Below, one piece after another: positions 27,697-37,806 of a DNA stretch of 64,000 bases (position 1 is the first letter of the stretch; each line of letters begins with the position of its first letter). The translations under genes were made by a program, and so were the position numbers. Source of the stretch: Luteimonas sp. YGD11-2 (GTDB lineage Bacteria > Pseudomonadota > Gammaproteobacteria > Xanthomonadales > Xanthomonadaceae); contig NZ_CP035376.1 of NCBI RefSeq assembly GCF_004118975.1, positions 1,240,001-1,304,000 of the forward strand, in the 5' to 3' direction. The notes beneath the pieces were generated by a model, which saw only the letters and a program-made list of their open reading frames with translations, did not search any database and was not told the origin of the DNA.

Positions 27697-29205
27697 CTAT
27701 GCACGATCCGGCGGGTACGCCGCGCGCGGCTGCATCGCCACCTGGTTGCGGCCCTCGCGCTTGGCGCCGTACAGCGCTTCGTCGGCGGCAGCGAGCATGG
27801 CGTGCGCATCAATGAAACGCGCGTCCTCGCCATGGGTCGCGAGGCCCGCGGAAAAGGTGATGTGGATGGGCGTGCCGTCCATCGTGGCCAGCGGCATCCC
27901 GGCGATGTCGGCGAGGATGCGTTCGAGGATCTGCCTGCCGCGTTCGGCGCCACAGCGGCGCAGCACCACCAGGAACTCCTCGCCGCCATAGCGCGCGAGC
28001 AGGTCGCTGGCGCGCAGCATCCGCGTCAGCGTCTGGCTGAACTCGCGCAGCACGGTGTCGCCGACGAGGTGCCCGTAGCGGTCGTTGACCAGCTTGAAGT
28101 CGTCGAGGTCGATGAAGGCGATCGACAGCGGCTCGCGGCGGCGCTCGGCCTCCTCGAACGCCTGCTGCAGGACATCCTCGAGCTGGCGGCGGTTGTATGC
28201 GCCGGTCAGCGGGTCGCGCCGCACCAGGTCGTCGAGCTCGCGGGTGCGCGCCTTCAGGCGTGTCGCCTCGCGCACCGCCTCCTGCAGGTCCTCGCGCTCG
28301 AGCAGGTGGCGGATCATCGCCAGTTCGCGGCCCTGCTGTTCGATCTCGCGCGCCTGTTCCTCGCGCTGGATGCGGATGTCGAACAGGGCCGACATCTCCG
28401 GCGCCAGCGCCGAGAGCCGGTCCACCAGCGTCTCGATGTCCAGCGGCTCCAGTTCCAGCGCCGTGGCCACCTGGCCGAGCTGCTGGCCGGCATGTTCGTC
28501 GTCCGGTCGCACCCACACATCGGCAAGCAAGCCGGCGGCCACCACGCAGCCCAGGGTGCGGTCGCCGGTCTCGACGGTCTCGCTGCCGCGGATCATCCGC
28601 TGCAGGTATGCCGACAGCCCCCAGCGGCCCGCAAGCCAGGCGCCGACTTCGGTGTGGTCACCGCCGAGATGGTCGCGTTCGACCTCCAGTCGCTCGCGGC
28701 CCTGCAGCGGCACCTGCGGCAGCTCCGCGTAACGCTCCGGCATGGCGTGCAGCAGGGCGAGGATGCCGATGTCCTGCAGCAGCGCGCCGAGCATCAGTTC
28801 TTCCGGACGCTCGAGCTGCAGGCGCTCGGCCAGCAGGCGCGCAGCCATCGCCGCGAGGGCGCTGCGCTGCCACACGCGTTCGTGCATGCCGGCCAGTGCA
28901 TGGTCGGGCTGCAGCGTACGTGCGACCACGAACCCCAGCGCCAGGCTGAGCGCGGCGTTGAGCCCGAGCAGCGCGAGCGCCTGCGAGAGGGTGTCGACGC
29001 GCCGGCGGTGTGCGCTCGCGTACAGCGGCGAATTGGCGATGCGCAACAGCCGCGCGCTCAGTGCGGGATCCATCGCGATGGCATCGGCGGCCACGGCGAG
29101 GTCGGTTGCCGGATCCTCCGCCAGTTCGATCATGCGCAGCGCAACGCCCGGAAGCGTGGGCAGCGTCCGGCAGTGCGAGAGCAGGGAAACCAGTTCGGGG
29201 TGCAT
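27697..29205 (-). CDS. HDOD-domain diguanylate cyclase (HDOD-GGDEF)
   Basis: 502 residues, cytoplasmic. Residues about 10-205 form an HDOD domain (LPTLPGVALRMIELAEDPAT, LLRIANSPLYAS, MLGALLQDIGILALL), a degenerate HD fold that binds ligands or partners. A coiled-coil-like stretch (290-330, IQREEQAREIEQQGRELAMI) leads to a GGDEF domain with RYGGEEFLVV near residue 407, so cyclic-di-GMP synthesis is likely. The inhibitory I-site RxxD (RASD) lies exactly five residues before GGEEF, implying product inhibition. It interrupts the usual tsf-pyrH neighbourhood. The signal it senses is unknown. Confidence 0.92.
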   Translation of the reverse strand: MHPELVSLLSHCRTLPTLPGVALRMIELAEDPATDLAVAADAIAMDPALSARLLRIANSPLYASAHRRRVDTLSQALALLGLNAALSLALGFVVARTLQPDHALAGMHERVWQRSALAAMAARLLAERLQLERPEELMLGALLQDIGILALLHAMPERYAELPQVPLQGRERLEVERDHLGGDHTEVGAWLAGRWGLSAYLQRMIRGSETVETGDRTLGCVVAAGLLADVWVRPDDEHAGQQLGQVATALELEPLDIETLVDRLSALAPEMSALFDIRIQREEQAREIEQQGRELAMIRHLLEREDLQEAVREATRLKARTRELDDLVRRDPLTGAYNRRQLEDVLQQAFEEAERRREPLSIAFIDLDDFKLVNDRYGHLVGDTVLREFSQTLTRMLRASDLLARYGGEEFLVVLRRCGAERGRQILERILADIAGMPLATMDGTPIHITFSAGLATHGEDARFIDAHAMLAAADEALYGAKREGRNQVAMQPRAAYPPDRA

Positions 29206-29450
29206 GGCGGCGATCGGTATGCGTCGACGGCCTTATCGGCGCGCGCCGGCGAACCTTTAGCGCGCAGGTGATGGGCGTCACGCCAGTGGACGGCGGTTGT
29301 TCATGCAGACGGGTGCGTGCCAGGGCCAACGCAGGCCTGCCATATCCTGCGGGCGTCCCTTGAGAAGACGCGCCTGTGGTGCCACGGAGTCCGGGCACAC
29401 GGCGGAAGCTTGCAACCCCCGACTTCTGCCATGGCCAGGTGCGGACAAAA

Positions 29451-29478
29451 GAAAAAGCCGCGGAGGTCCGCGGCTTTT
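29451..29478 (-). terminator. Intrinsic terminator after tsf (rpsB-tsf transcript)
   Basis: A 7-bp GC stem (29457-29463 with 29468-29474, loop 4), extended by A-T pairs and followed on the minus strand by a run of T (complement of 29452-29456). It lies 26 bases beyond the tsf stop and separates rpsB-tsf from the HDOD-GGDEF gene. The rest of the 29206-29503 gap shows no gene or other signal. Confidence 0.85.
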
Positions 29479-29503
29479 CCGGTACAGCGCGAAGCGTGAC
29501 GCG

Positions 29504-30382
29504 TCAGGCCAGGCCGGCCTGCTTCATCACTTCGGCGGCGTAGTCCTCAACCACCTTCTCGATGCCTTCGCCCACGGCCAGGCGCTGGAAGCCGACGACT
29601 TCGGCGCCGGCGGCCTTGAGCACCTGCTCGACGGTCTTGTCGGTGTCGAGCACGTACGGCTGGCCCGCCAGGGTCACCTCGTTGACGATCTTGGCGATCT
29701 TGCCGCTGATGATCTTCTCGAGGATCTCGGCCGGCTTGGCCTTGTCCTTCTCGGACATCTTCGCCAGCTCGATTTCCTTTTCCTTGGCGACGAAGTCGGC
29801 CGGCACGTCGGCGGCGTTGTTGTACGGCGGGTTCATCGCGGCCACGTGCATCGCCAGGCCGCGGGCGAGGTCGGCGTCACCGCCCTTGACCTCGACCAGC
29901 ACGCCGATGCGGCCACCGTGCACGTAGGCGGCGATGTTGTTGCCGCTGTCCACGCGCGCCATGCGGCGCACCTGCACGTTCTCGCCGACCTTGGCGATCA
30001 GCGCGGCGCGGGCTTCCTCGACGGTCTCGCCGGAGGCGAGCTTCGCGGCCTTGAGCGACTCGACATCGGTGCCGTCGATTGCCAGCGCGGCAGCGGCCAC
30101 GGCATCGGTGAAGGCGAGGAAGTTCTCGTCCTTGGCCACGAAATCGGTCTCGGAGTTGACCTCGACCAGCACGGCACGGCCATCCGCCTGGGCGGTGGCC
30201 ACGCGGCCTTCCGCGGCAACGCGGCTGGCCTTCTTGTCGGCCTTGGCCAGGCCGGACTTGCGCAGCGCCTCGGCGGCTGCGTCGACGTCGCCATTGGCTT
30301 CGGTGAGTGCCTTCTTGCACTCCATCATGCCGGCGCCGGTGCGCTCGCGCAGTTCCTTGACCAGGCTTGCGGTGATTTCCAT
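29504..30382 (-). CDS. tsf: Translation elongation factor Ts
   Basis: 292 residues. It is the nucleotide exchange factor for EF-Tu. The N-terminal UBA-like domain and hallmark [20 protein letters not shown] (from residue 8) are followed by the core with [19 protein letters not shown] and [20 protein letters not shown]. It is 116 bases downstream of rpsB, with two hairpins in the gap. An intrinsic terminator follows, so rpsB-tsf forms a complete two-gene operon. Confidence 0.98.
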   Translation of the reverse strand: MEITASLVKELRERTGAGMMECKKALTEANGDVDAAAEALRKSGLAKADKKASRVAAEGRVATAQADGRAVLVEVNSETDFVAKDENFLAFTDAVAAAALAIDGTDVESLKAAKLASGETVEEARAALIAKVGENVQVRRMARVDSGNNIAAYVHGGRIGVLVEVKGGDADLARGLAMHVAAMNPPYNNAADVPADFVAKEKEIELAKMSEKDKAKPAEILEKIISGKIAKIVNEVTLAGQPYVLDTDKTVEQVLKAAGAEVVGFQRLAVGEGIEKVVEDYAAEVMKQAGLA

Positions 30383-30412
30383 CGGATACCTCGAGATAGC
30401 GGAATGGGGTCG

Positions 30413-30456
30413 CGGGACGGAACAGCCGTCCCGGTACGGCGCGGCCCGGAGGCCGC
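30413..30456 (-). other. Two stem-loops between rpsB and tsf
   Basis: Inverted repeats 30413-30420 with 30426-30433 (8 bp, loop 5) and 30441-30446 with 30451-30456 (6 bp, loop 4) lie between the rpsB stop and the tsf start. Neither has a T-run. They may be processing or attenuation structures that adjust the S2 to EF-Ts ratio; this role is inference. Confidence 0.5.
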
Positions 30457-30498
30457 GTCGCGGGCCGCCGCGGGTGGCGGCGGCGTGCCTGGGCTGCC

Positions 30499-31329
30499 TT
30501 ACTCGGCAGCCGGTGCCGGTGCCGGTGCCGGTGCGGCGGCTTCTTCGGCCTCGTCGGCCTTCTTGCCCTTGCGAGCGCCCGGCTTGCGGCCACGGCCTTC
30601 GCCACCCTCGGCGAACTCTTCCTCGCGCACGCTGGCGGCGGACGGTGCAGCGGCCTTGCCCTCGAGCACGGCGTCGGCGGCGGCGCTGGCGTACAGCTGC
30701 ACGGCGCGGATGGCGTCGTCATTGCCCGGGATGGCGTAGTCGACCAGCTCCGGGTTGTAGTTGGTGTCGACCACCGCGATCACCGGGATACCGAGCTTCT
30801 TGGCTTCCTTGATCGCGATGTCCTCATGGCCGATGTCGACCACGAACAGCGCGTCGGGCAGGCGCGCCATGTCCTTGATGCCGCCCAGCGAGGCCAGCAG
30901 CTTCTCGCGCTCGCGGCGCAGGCCCAGCACTTCGTGCTTGACCAGCTTCTCGAAGGTGCCGTCGGTTTCGGCGGCTTCCAGCTCCTTCAGGCGCGACACC
31001 GACTTCTTGACGGTGGCGAAGTTGGTCAGCGTGCCGCCCAGCCAGCGCTGGGTCATGTACGGCATGCCGCAACGCTCGGCCTCTTCCTTGATCGCGTCGC
31101 GCGCGCTGCGCTTGGTGCCGACGAACAGGATGATGCCGCGCTTCTGGGCGATGCCCGAGATGAAGTTCATCGCGTCGTTGAACAGCGGAACCGTCTTCTC
31201 GAGGTTGATGATGTGGATCTTGCCGCGGGCACCGAAGATGTACGGCGACATCTTGGGGTTCCAGTAGCGGGTCTGGTGGCCGAAGTGGACGCCGGCCTCC
31301 AGCATCTGGCGCATGGTGATCTGGGGCAT
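30499..31329 (-). CDS. rpsB: 30S ribosomal protein S2
   Basis: 276 residues. The N-terminal [20 protein letters not shown] and segments [20 protein letters not shown] and [20 protein letters not shown] are S2 hallmarks. The last 50 residues form a charged, Ala/Pro-rich tail ([20 protein letters not shown] and a PAPAPAPA run), longer than in E. coli. ATG at 31329 is the family start; the frame upstream to 31608 is leader. A strong promoter is seen at 31570-31598, leaving a leader of about 234 bases. Confidence 0.98.
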   Translation of the reverse strand: MPQITMRQMLEAGVHFGHQTRYWNPKMSPYIFGARGKIHIINLEKTVPLFNDAMNFISGIAQKRGIILFVGTKRSARDAIKEEAERCGMPYMTQRWLGGTLTNFATVKKSVSRLKELEAAETDGTFEKLVKHEVLGLRREREKLLASLGGIKDMARLPDALFVVDIGHEDIAIKEAKKLGIPVIAVVDTNYNPELVDYAIPGNDDAIRAVQLYASAAADAVLEGKAAAPSAASVREEEFAEGGEGRGRKPGARKGKKADEAEEAAAPAPAPAPAAE

Positions 31330-31569
31330 TGCTGATGACTCCAGTGATGGAACCGCCGCCCGGCATGTGGTGGGCGGGCGCAGGGCAGGGCCGTGCGCGA
31401 TGGTTCCGGGGTTGGTCCTCCCCGCCGCCTCCGTGACCGACGCCATGCCGCACCAGCCCGGGGGCTCTTGCCTGCACGCGCACCCCGGCACGGGGGTTTG
31501 CAGCGGGTGTGTATTTGCCGGTGACGTCCGGCATCGACGGACCGGCCCGGGCGGGCAGGTCAGCCGGCG

Positions 31570-31598
31570 ATCATACGCCGGCGGCCGGGGGCGGGCAA
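31570..31598 (-). promoter_or_regulatory. Sigma-70 type promoter of rpsB-tsf
   Basis: Minus strand: -35 TTGCCC (31598-31593), a 17-base spacer, and -10 TATGAT (31575-31570). It is the best consensus promoter in the window. The start would be near 31563, giving an untranslated leader of about 234 bases (31563-31330) that could hold the S2 autoregulatory site known for other rpsB leaders. The rest of the 31330-31700 gap shows only the map start region. Confidence 0.75.
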
Positions 31599-31688
31599 GT
31601 TGGCGCAATTTTGCTGCCGGACCCGCGGCGGCGGCGACGGCGTGCCGGCGCGCGGTGACCGCGGGAGGCAGCGCGGCGCGCGATCGGG

Positions 31689-31694
31689 GATAAT
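31689..31694 (+). promoter_or_regulatory. Candidate -10 box (GATAAT) of map
   Basis: GATAAT, five of six matches to TATAAT, ends 6 bases before the ATG at 31701. Transcription would begin at or next to the start codon, so map may be leaderless. No clear -35. Confidence 0.45.
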
Positions 31695-31700
31695 GCCGTG

Positions 31701-32480
31701 ATGGCCATCAACCTGAAGACTCCCCAAGACATCGAGAAGATGCGCGAGGCCGGCCGCCTGGCCGCCGAGGTGCTGCATATGGTCGCCCCGTACGTGAAGC
31801 CGGGCGTGACCACCGAGGAACTCGACCGCATCTGCCACGACCATATCGTCCAGGTGCAGGGCGCGGTGCCGGCGAACGTCGGCTACCGCGGCTACCCGCG
31901 TGCCACCTGCATCTCCGCCAACAACGTCATCTGCCACGGCATCCCGGGCGACAAGGTGCTCAAGGACGGCGACATCATCAATATCGATGTCACCGTCATC
32001 AAGGACGGCTGGCATGGCGACACCAGCCGCATGTACTACGTCGGCACGCCCTCGGTGATGGCGCGCCGGCTGGTCGAGGTGACGCGCCAGGCGCTGTTCG
32101 AGGGCATCCGCGCGGTGCGCCCGGGCGCCACCCTCGGCGACGTCGGCCACGCCATTCAGACCTATGCGGAGTCCGAGCGCTTCAGCGTGGTGCGCGAGTA
32201 CTGCGGGCACGGCATCGGCAAGGTCTACCACGACGAGCCGCAGGTGCTGCACTACGGGCGTCCGGGCGAGGGCCTGGTGCTGCAGGAGGGCATGACCTTC
32301 ACCATCGAGCCGATGATCAACGAGGGCGCACGGCATACCCGCGTGCTGCCGGATGGCTGGACCGTGGTCACCAGGGACCGCAAGCTCTCGGCGCAGTGGG
32401 AACACACCGTCGCCGTGACCGCTGACGGGTTCGACATCCTGACCCGCCTGCCGGGCGACGACAACGACGCGTTCCTGTAG
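31701..32480 (+). CDS. map: Type I methionine aminopeptidase
   Basis: 259 residues. It removes the N-terminal Met from nascent proteins. The five metal ligands can be placed in [20 protein letters not shown] (two Asp), [14 protein letters not shown] (His), [11 protein letters not shown] (Glu) and [11 protein letters not shown] (Glu); the catalytic His is in [11 protein letters not shown]. An adjoining GTG at 31698 and an ATG at 31693 (other frame) make the start slightly ambiguous; ATG 31701 ([11 protein letters not shown]) fits the family. It is divergent from rpsB, a common pairing. Confidence 0.97.
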   Translation: MAINLKTPQDIEKMREAGRLAAEVLHMVAPYVKPGVTTEELDRICHDHIVQVQGAVPANVGYRGYPRATCISANNVICHGIPGDKVLKDGDIINIDVTVIKDGWHGDTSRMYYVGTPSVMARRLVEVTRQALFEGIRAVRPGATLGDVGHAIQTYAESERFSVVREYCGHGIGKVYHDEPQVLHYGRPGEGLVLQEGMTFTIEPMINEGARHTRVLPDGWTVVTRDRKLSAQWEHTVAVTADGFDILTRLPGDDNDAFL

Positions 32481-32575
32481 GCGTCGATACCGATGCACAC
32501 CGTCGGGCCACGCTGCCGCTCCCGCCATCGGCTGCCGCAATACGCGGCGCCAGTGGCGATCCGGCGGCGCTGACG

Positions 32576-35185
32576 ATGGCCACCATGCCGCCGCCCCCCG
32601 GAGCGGAGCGCGAGTCCACGAGTGATGCGGCGTGGGCTGCCGAGGCCCGCGCCGCGCTCGCCGACCACGATGCCCAGCTCGCCGCGCGCTTCGACGACGG
32701 TGAGGATGTCGACCGCCTGCTTGCCGCCCGCGCCACCGCGGTCGACGGCTGGGTGCGCCAGGCATGGGCGCGCTGCGTGCCTGCGGATGCGCCACTGGCG
32801 CTGTTCGCGGTCGGCGGCTACGGCCGCGGCGAACTGTTCCCGCATTCCGACATCGATGTGCTCGCGCTCGCCGGCGAGGGCGCCGGGGCGCCGCATGCCG
32901 ACGCCCTTGGCCGGCTGTTCGCGCTGCTCTGGGACGCCGGCCTCAAGGTGGGCCACGCGGTGCGTACCGCAGGCGAATGCACCTGCGAGGCCGACGCCGA
33001 CCTGACCGTGCAGACCAACCTCCAGGATGCGCGCCCGTTGCTGGCAAGCCAGCAGGACGTGCGCACGCTGGCGCAGGCCATCGCCCCCGAGCGCACCGGT
33101 TGGACCGCGCAGCGCTACTTCGACGGCAAGCGCGAGGAGCAGGCCCGTCGCCACGCGCGCTTCGGCGACACCGCCGACAACCTCGAGCCGAACCTCAAGG
33201 ACGGTCCGGGCGGCCTGCGCGACATCCAGACCCTGCGCTGGATGGCGCGCGCGGTGTTCGGCGTGCACGGCTTCGAGCAGCTGATCGCGCTCGGCCAGCT
33301 CGGCGTCGACGAACTGGCTACCCTGGAGCGCGAACGCCAGGCGCTGTCGCGGTTGCGCTTCGGCCTGCACCTGGTGGCCGGCAAGGCCGAGGAACGCCTG
33401 CGGTTCGACCACCAGAAGGCGCTCGCCGCCCGGCTCGACCACGTCGGGGAAGCCGACAACGCACTGGTCGAGCAGATGATGCAGGGCTTCTACCGCAGTG
33501 CCGCGGTGGTGCTGCGCATCAACGATCGCCTGCTGCAGCGCTTCGAGGAACATATCGAGGGCGAGGGCGAGCTGGTGGTGCTGGATGCGGCCTTCGTGTC
33601 GCGCCGCGGCTATCTTGCCGCGCGCGACGAGGTGTGGCCGCGCGCGGATATCGGTGCCGTGTTCGACCTGTTTGCCGCCTGGGCGGCGCAATCCGATCTG
33701 CGCGGACTGCACTCGCAGACCGCGCGCGCGCTGGCCGAGTCCCTGCATGCATTGCCGTCGTGGCGCGACGCCACGGCCGCAGAACGCCTGCGTTTCCTGG
33801 AGTTGCTGCGCGGGCCGGTGCCGGTGCGCACGCTCGAGCGCATGGCGCGCCTGGGCGTGCTCGGCACCTGGATCCCCGAGTTCGCGCGGGTGACCGGGCG
33901 CATGCAGTTCGACCTGTTCCACGTCTACACCGTGGATCAGCACACGCTGGCGGTGCTGCGCAACATCGCGAGTTTCGCCGACGAGGCCGACGACGCGCGC
34001 TTTTCCGGCGCGCACGGGGTCTGGCCGGCGCTGCGCAAGCCCGAGCTGCTGTTGCTGGCCGGGCTGTTCCACGACATCGCCAAGGGCCGCGGTGGCGATC
34101 ATTCCGAGCTCGGCGCGGTGGACGCCCGTGAGTTCTGCGAAGGCCACGGCCTGGCGGACGCGGACACCGCGCTGGTCGAATGGCTGGTCCGCCAGCACCT
34201 GCTGATGTCGACGGTGGCGCAGAAGCACGACATCTCCGACCCCGCGGTGATCCACCGCTTCGCCGGCGAGGTCGCCGACCGCGAGCGGCTGGACTATCTG
34301 TACCTGCTGACCTGCGCGGATATCGCCGGCACCTCGCCGCGCCTGTGGAACGCCTGGAAGGACCGCCTGCTGACCGACCTGCGCACCGCCACCCGGCTGG
34401 CCCTGCGGCGTGGCCTGGAGCACCCGGTTGCGGCCGCCCAGCGCATTGCCGAAACGCGCGACCAGGCCCGCGGGTTGCTTGCCGCGCGCGGTGTGGACGA
34501 GGCCGATGCGCTGTTCGCGCGGATGCCGGAAGAGGCCTTCCTGCGCGGTCGTGCCGACCAGGTCGCCTGGCAGGCGCTGTCGCTGCGCGGCGCCGCTGCC
34601 GGTGACACCGTCGTGCGCGTGCGCAGGCTGGCCGAGGGCGTGCCTGCACTCGAGGTGTTCGTGCACTCGCCCGACCGCGATGGCCTGTTCACCGCCATCG
34701 CGATCACCCTCGACCGCAGCGGGCTTGCGATCCAGCTGGCGCGTGCGCTCGATGGCCCGGCCGGCACGATCTTCGACGTGTTCCAGGTGCTGCCGTCCGA
34801 TCCGCGCCACATGCCCGACCCGCAGGCGATCGAGCGCAAGCTGGCCAGCGTGCTTGCCGGCTCGCTCGACGTGCACCCGGCGCGCCGCACCCAGCCGCGC
34901 CATCTGCGGCATTTCCGCGTGGTGCCGCAGATCGGCTTCGACGACAGCGCCGACGGCCGCCACACCATCTTCAGCCTGGTGGCCACCGACCGCCCGGGCC
35001 TGCTCGCCGATGTCGCCCATGTGCTGCGCAGCCAGCGCATGCGGGTGCACGATGCCCGCATCGCCACCTTCGGCGAGCGCGTCGAGGACGTGTTCCGGCT
35101 GAGCGACCGCCACAACCAACCACTCGACGGGCCCGCGCGCGATGCACTGCGCGAGGCGCTGCTCTCGACCCTGGACGCCGGCTGA
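32576..35185 (+). CDS. glnD: Bifunctional [protein-PII] uridylyltransferase / uridylyl-removing enzyme
   Basis: 869 residues. GlnD senses glutamine and adds or removes UMP on PII proteins, controlling nitrogen assimilation. Domains in order: nucleotidyltransferase with [17 protein letters not shown] (about 80-96), PII-uridylyltransferase helper region ([18 protein letters not shown]), HD hydrolase ([20 protein letters not shown], about 497-516), and two C-terminal ACT domains ([40 protein letters not shown]). All catalytic motifs appear intact. It follows map by 95 bases and precedes dapD by 43. Confidence 0.97.
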   Translation: MATMPPPPGAERESTSDAAWAAEARAALADHDAQLAARFDDGEDVDRLLAARATAVDGWVRQAWARCVPADAPLALFAVGGYGRGELFPHSDIDVLALAGEGAGAPHADALGRLFALLWDAGLKVGHAVRTAGECTCEADADLTVQTNLQDARPLLASQQDVRTLAQAIAPERTGWTAQRYFDGKREEQARRHARFGDTADNLEPNLKDGPGGLRDIQTLRWMARAVFGVHGFEQLIALGQLGVDELATLERERQALSRLRFGLHLVAGKAEERLRFDHQKALAARLDHVGEADNALVEQMMQGFYRSAAVVLRINDRLLQRFEEHIEGEGELVVLDAAFVSRRGYLAARDEVWPRADIGAVFDLFAAWAAQSDLRGLHSQTARALAESLHALPSWRDATAAERLRFLELLRGPVPVRTLERMARLGVLGTWIPEFARVTGRMQFDLFHVYTVDQHTLAVLRNIASFADEADDARFSGAHGVWPALRKPELLLLAGLFHDIAKGRGGDHSELGAVDAREFCEGHGLADADTALVEWLVRQHLLMSTVAQKHDISDPAVIHRFAGEVADRERLDYLYLLTCADIAGTSPRLWNAWKDRLLTDLRTATRLALRRGLEHPVAAAQRIAETRDQARGLLAARGVDEADALFARMPEEAFLRGRADQVAWQALSLRGAAAGDTVVRVRRLAEGVPALEVFVHSPDRDGLFTAIAITLDRSGLAIQLARALDGPAGTIFDVFQVLPSDPRHMPDPQAIERKLASVLAGSLDVHPARRTQPRHLRHFRVVPQIGFDDSADGRHTIFSLVATDRPGLLADVAHVLRSQRMRVHDARIATFGERVEDVFRLSDRHNQPLDGPARDALREALLSTLDAG

Positions 35186-35228
35186 GCAATCGCCGGCGTC
35201 TTCCACCGCACTACGTACGGATCCCCCG

Positions 35229-36095
35229 ATGACCCTGCCCACGTTCAACACCGACCCCGCCGCCGTGGCGGTCCTGCACACCACCATCGACAGCGCGTTC
35301 GACCGCCGCGGCACGCTGACCCCCGAGGAGGTGGACGGCGCCGTGCGTCCGGCCGTCGAGCAGACCATGGTCGGGCTGGAAAGCGGCGAGCTGCGCGTGG
35401 CCGAGCCCGACGGCCGCGGCGGCTGGCAGGTCAACGAGTGGGTGAAGAAGGCGGTGCTGCTGTATTTCCGCATCAACGAGATGGCGATGGTGGAGGCCGA
35501 CCCCGCGCCGTACTGGGACAAGGTGGAGGCACGGTTCGCCGATTACGACGAGACCATGTTCCGCGAAGCCGGTGTGCGCGTGGTGCCCGGGGCGTACGTG
35601 CGGCGTGGCAGCCATGTCGCACGCGACGTGGTGCTGATGCCGAGCTTCGTCAATATCGGCGCGTACGTGGGCGGGGGCACGATGGTTGACACCTGGGCCA
35701 CCGTGGGGTCCTGCGCGCAGGTCGGCAGGCACTGCCACATCTCCGGCGGCGCCGGCATCGGCGGCGTGCTGGAGCCGTTGCAGGCGGCGCCGACCATCAT
35801 CGAGGACCACTGCTTCATCGGGGCGCGCTCGGAGGTGGTGGAGGGCGTCGTGGTCGGCCACCACAGCGTGATCGGCATGGGCGTGTTCCTCGGCCAGTCG
35901 ACGCGCATCTACAACCGCGCCACCCGCGAGGTGAGCTACGGCTACGTGCCGCCGGGCAGCGTGGTGGTGGCGGGTTCGCTGCCGGCAGAGGACGGCAGCC
36001 ATTCGCTGTACTGCGCGGTGATCGTCAAGCAGGTCGACGAGCGCACCCGCGCCAAGACCAGCGTCAACGACCTGCTGCGCGGACTGGCGGGCTGA
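35229..36095 (+). CDS. dapD: 2,3,4,5-tetrahydropyridine-2,6-dicarboxylate N-succinyltransferase
   Basis: 288 residues, slightly longer than in E. coli. It makes N-succinyl-2-amino-6-ketopimelate in the succinylase route to lysine and meso-diaminopimelate. The left-handed beta-helix is plain: [78 protein letters not shown] at 35229 is chosen; the frame upstream lies within glnD. yffB begins 2 bases after its stop, and dapE follows, so dapD-yffB-dapE is an operon. Confidence 0.96.
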   Translation: MTLPTFNTDPAAVAVLHTTIDSAFDRRGTLTPEEVDGAVRPAVEQTMVGLESGELRVAEPDGRGGWQVNEWVKKAVLLYFRINEMAMVEADPAPYWDKVEARFADYDETMFREAGVRVVPGAYVRRGSHVARDVVLMPSFVNIGAYVGGGTMVDTWATVGSCAQVGRHCHISGGAGIGGVLEPLQAAPTIIEDHCFIGARSEVVEGVVVGHHSVIGMGVFLGQSTRIYNRATREVSYGYVPPGSVVVAGSLPAEDGSHSLYCAVIVKQVDERTRAKTSVNDLLRGLAG

Positions 36096-36097
36096 GC

Positions 36098-36457
36098 ATG
36101 GCGACCACGCTGTATGGCCTGAAGAACTGCGACACCTGCAAAAAGGCACGCAAGTGGCTGGACCGCTTCGGCGTTGCCCATGGGTTCGTCGATTACCGCG
36201 ACACCCCGCAGCCGCCCGACGTGCTGGCCGGCTGGGCGCAACAGGCCGGTGGCTGGGACGCGCTGGTCAACCGCTCGTCCACCACCTGGCGCACGCTGCC
36301 TGCAAACCGCAAGGCGCCGGGCAGCGACGCCGAATGGAAGCTGCTGCTGCGCGAATATCCGCAGCTGATGCGTCGACCGGTGGTCGTCACCGATGACGGT
36401 GTGGTCACCCAGGGCTTTACCGACAACGGCTTCAAGAAACGCTTCGGCGTGGGCTGA
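36098..36457 (+). CDS. yffB: ArsC/Spx-family thioredoxin-fold protein (YffB)
   Basis: 119 residues. [20 protein letters not shown] shows the CxxC motif at residues 11-14 (here CDTC), and [16 protein letters not shown] is the conserved cis-Pro region of the ArsC-like fold. YffB of E. coli lies just before dapE, as here. It may be a glutathione-dependent thiol reductase; arsenate reduction is not implied. It is tightly packed between dapD (2 bases) and dapE (10 bases). Confidence 0.9.
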   Translation: MATTLYGLKNCDTCKKARKWLDRFGVAHGFVDYRDTPQPPDVLAGWAQQAGGWDALVNRSSTTWRTLPANRKAPGSDAEWKLLLREYPQLMRRPVVVTDDGVVTQGFTDNGFKKRFGVG

Positions 36458-36467
36458 GCGACCCGCG

Positions 36468-37610
36468 ATGTCCGACGTCCTCGACCTCACCTGCGAACTG
36501 ATCGCGCGTCCCTCGGTGACACCGGATGACGCCGGTTGCCAGAGCATGCTTGCCGATCGTCTGGCCCGCGCCGGTTTCGCCTGCGAGCACCTGCGCTTCG
36601 GTGCCGTCGACAACCTCTGGGCCACGCATGGCAGCGGCGGGCCGGTGCTGGTGCTGCTGGGCCATACCGATGTGGTGCCGCCGGGCCCGCGCGAGGCGTG
36701 GACCAGCGATCCGTTCGTGCCGGAGGTCCGCGACGGCGTGCTGTACGGGCGCGGGGCCGCCGACATGAAGAGTGGCGTGGCCGCCTTCGTGGTGGCCGCC
36801 GAGCGTTTCGTCGCAGCACACCCCGATCACCCCGGGACGCTGGCCCTGCTGCTGACCTCCGACGAGGAAGGCGACGCCATCGACGGCGTACGCCGGGTGG
36901 CCGAACACTTCCGCCAACGTGGCCAGCGCATCGACTGGTGCATCACCGGAGAACCGTCGTCCACGGCGGTGCTCGGCGACCTGCTGCGGGTCGGTCGCCG
37001 CGGGTCGCTGTCGGCCACGCTCACCGTGCGCGGCGTGCAGGGGCACGTGGCCTATCCGCAGCTGGCGCGCAATCCCGTGCACGAGGCGATGCCGCTGCTG
37101 GCCGAACTCACCGCGCGTACGTGGGATGACGGCTACGAGAGCTTTCCGCCGACCAGCCTGCAGGTCAGCAACATCCATGCCGGGACCGGCGCGACCAACG
37201 TGGTGCCGGGCACGCTCGAGGTGCAGTTCAACCTGCGCTACAACCCGCACTGGACCGCCGACCGGCTGATCCAGGCCATCGAGGCGATGTGCCTGCGCCA
37301 CGGGTTGGACCATGCGCTGTCCTGGCACCGCAGCGGCGAACCCTTCCATACCCCGGAGGGTCCCCTGCGCGCGGCCGCGCGCGAGGTGCTGGCGGCATTC
37401 GCCGGCGCGGCGCCGGAGGAGAGCACCGGGGGTGGCACCTCGGATGCGCGCTTCATTGCGCCGCTTGGCGCGCAGTGCATCGAGATCGGCCCGGTCAACG
37501 CCAGCATCCACAAGGTCGACGAGCACGTGCGGGTGGCGGATCTCGAAGCGCTGCCGGGGCTGTACCTCGCGATCATCGAGCGGCTGCTGGCGGCCAACGC
37601 TGGCGTTTGA
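36468..37610 (+). CDS. dapE: Succinyl-diaminopimelate desuccinylase
   Basis: 380 residues, a dinuclear zinc M20 amidohydrolase that frees succinate from N-succinyl-LL-diaminopimelate. Metal ligands lie in [13 protein letters not shown] (His, Asp), [15 protein letters not shown] (Asp), [12 protein letters not shown] (Glu pair) and near the C-terminus ([10 protein letters not shown]). The dimerisation domain spans about 180-290 ([20 protein letters not shown]). ATG at 36468 is 10 bases after yffB. With dapD it makes the lysine/peptidoglycan precursor, also from aspartate, as is the product of asnB downstream. Confidence 0.96.
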   Translation: MSDVLDLTCELIARPSVTPDDAGCQSMLADRLARAGFACEHLRFGAVDNLWATHGSGGPVLVLLGHTDVVPPGPREAWTSDPFVPEVRDGVLYGRGAADMKSGVAAFVVAAERFVAAHPDHPGTLALLLTSDEEGDAIDGVRRVAEHFRQRGQRIDWCITGEPSSTAVLGDLLRVGRRGSLSATLTVRGVQGHVAYPQLARNPVHEAMPLLAELTARTWDDGYESFPPTSLQVSNIHAGTGATNVVPGTLEVQFNLRYNPHWTADRLIQAIEAMCLRHGLDHALSWHRSGEPFHTPEGPLRAAAREVLAAFAGAAPEESTGGGTSDARFIAPLGAQCIEIGPVNASIHKVDEHVRVADLEALPGLYLAIIERLLAANAGV

Positions 37611-37637
37611 GGAGGCGGACGGTTGCCGTTGAAACCG

Positions 37638-37666
37638 TTGCGGCGCGCACCCGTGCGGTGTAGCGT
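37638..37666 (+). promoter_or_regulatory. Candidate promoter of the asnB leader
   Basis: TTGCGG (37638-37643), a 17-base spacer and TAGCGT (37661-37666). The predicted start is about 37673, the A of the leader-peptide ATG, so the leader peptide would be read from a leaderless 5' end. The -10 is a poor consensus match. Confidence 0.45.
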
Positions 37667-37672
37667 CGGCCC

Positions 37673-37765
37673 ATGTCCCGCCATGGCCACAACCGCAATC
37701 CCAACGGCAACGTCGCGCGCGCGAACAATCGCACGTGGCCGACGCGGGATCGTGGACCGGCGTAG
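37673..37765 (+). CDS. Asn-rich leader peptide of asnB attenuator (30 residues)
   Basis: A 30-codon frame, ATG to TAG, in the 283-base dapE-asnB gap. Six of its 30 residues are asparagine: codons 7, 9, 11 and 13 alternate (NRNPNGN, 37691-37711), and codons 18-19 are an Asn-Asn pair (37724-37729). Four are AAC and two AAT. Its 3' end overlaps a segment that can act as antiterminator, and a terminator follows, then asparagine synthetase. This is the classic layout of a ribosome-mediated attenuator, in which shortage of charged tRNA-Asn stalls the ribosome at Asn codons. No ribosome site precedes it; a leaderless start is possible. Translation is inferred, not shown. Confidence 0.75.
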   Translation: MSRHGHNRNPNGNVARANNRTWPTRDRGPA

Positions 37766-37806
37766 CAGGACAGGCCCCGCCAGGACACCGGAACCCGCAT
37801 CGGCCG
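37736..37806 (+). promoter_or_regulatory. Antiterminator pairing of the asnB attenuator
   Basis: Bases 37736-37751 can pair with 37791-37806 in 14 of 16 positions (one of them a G-U pair), because 37737-37750 is a near copy (12 of 14) of the terminator's 3' arm at 37803-37816. This would sequester the 5' arm of the terminator. The segment starts 7 bases after the Asn-Asn codons, so a ribosome stalled there would leave it mostly free, while one proceeding to the stop would disturb it. Confidence 0.7.

Noticed and set aside
32252..35521. 1089-codon minus-strand frame opposite map and glnD
   Set aside because: Third-position GC shadow with no domain; the plus strand has intact GlnD motifs throughout.
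36098..36457. Arsenate reductase (arsC)
   Set aside because: ArsC-like fold, but position before dapE and sequence match YffB; no arsenic genes are near.
37663..37745. Perfect 9-bp pairing of 37663-37671 with 37737-37745 as a third stem of the asnB attenuator
   Set aside because: If transcription starts near 37673, the upstream half is promoter and is not in the RNA. It would matter only if the start is further upstream.
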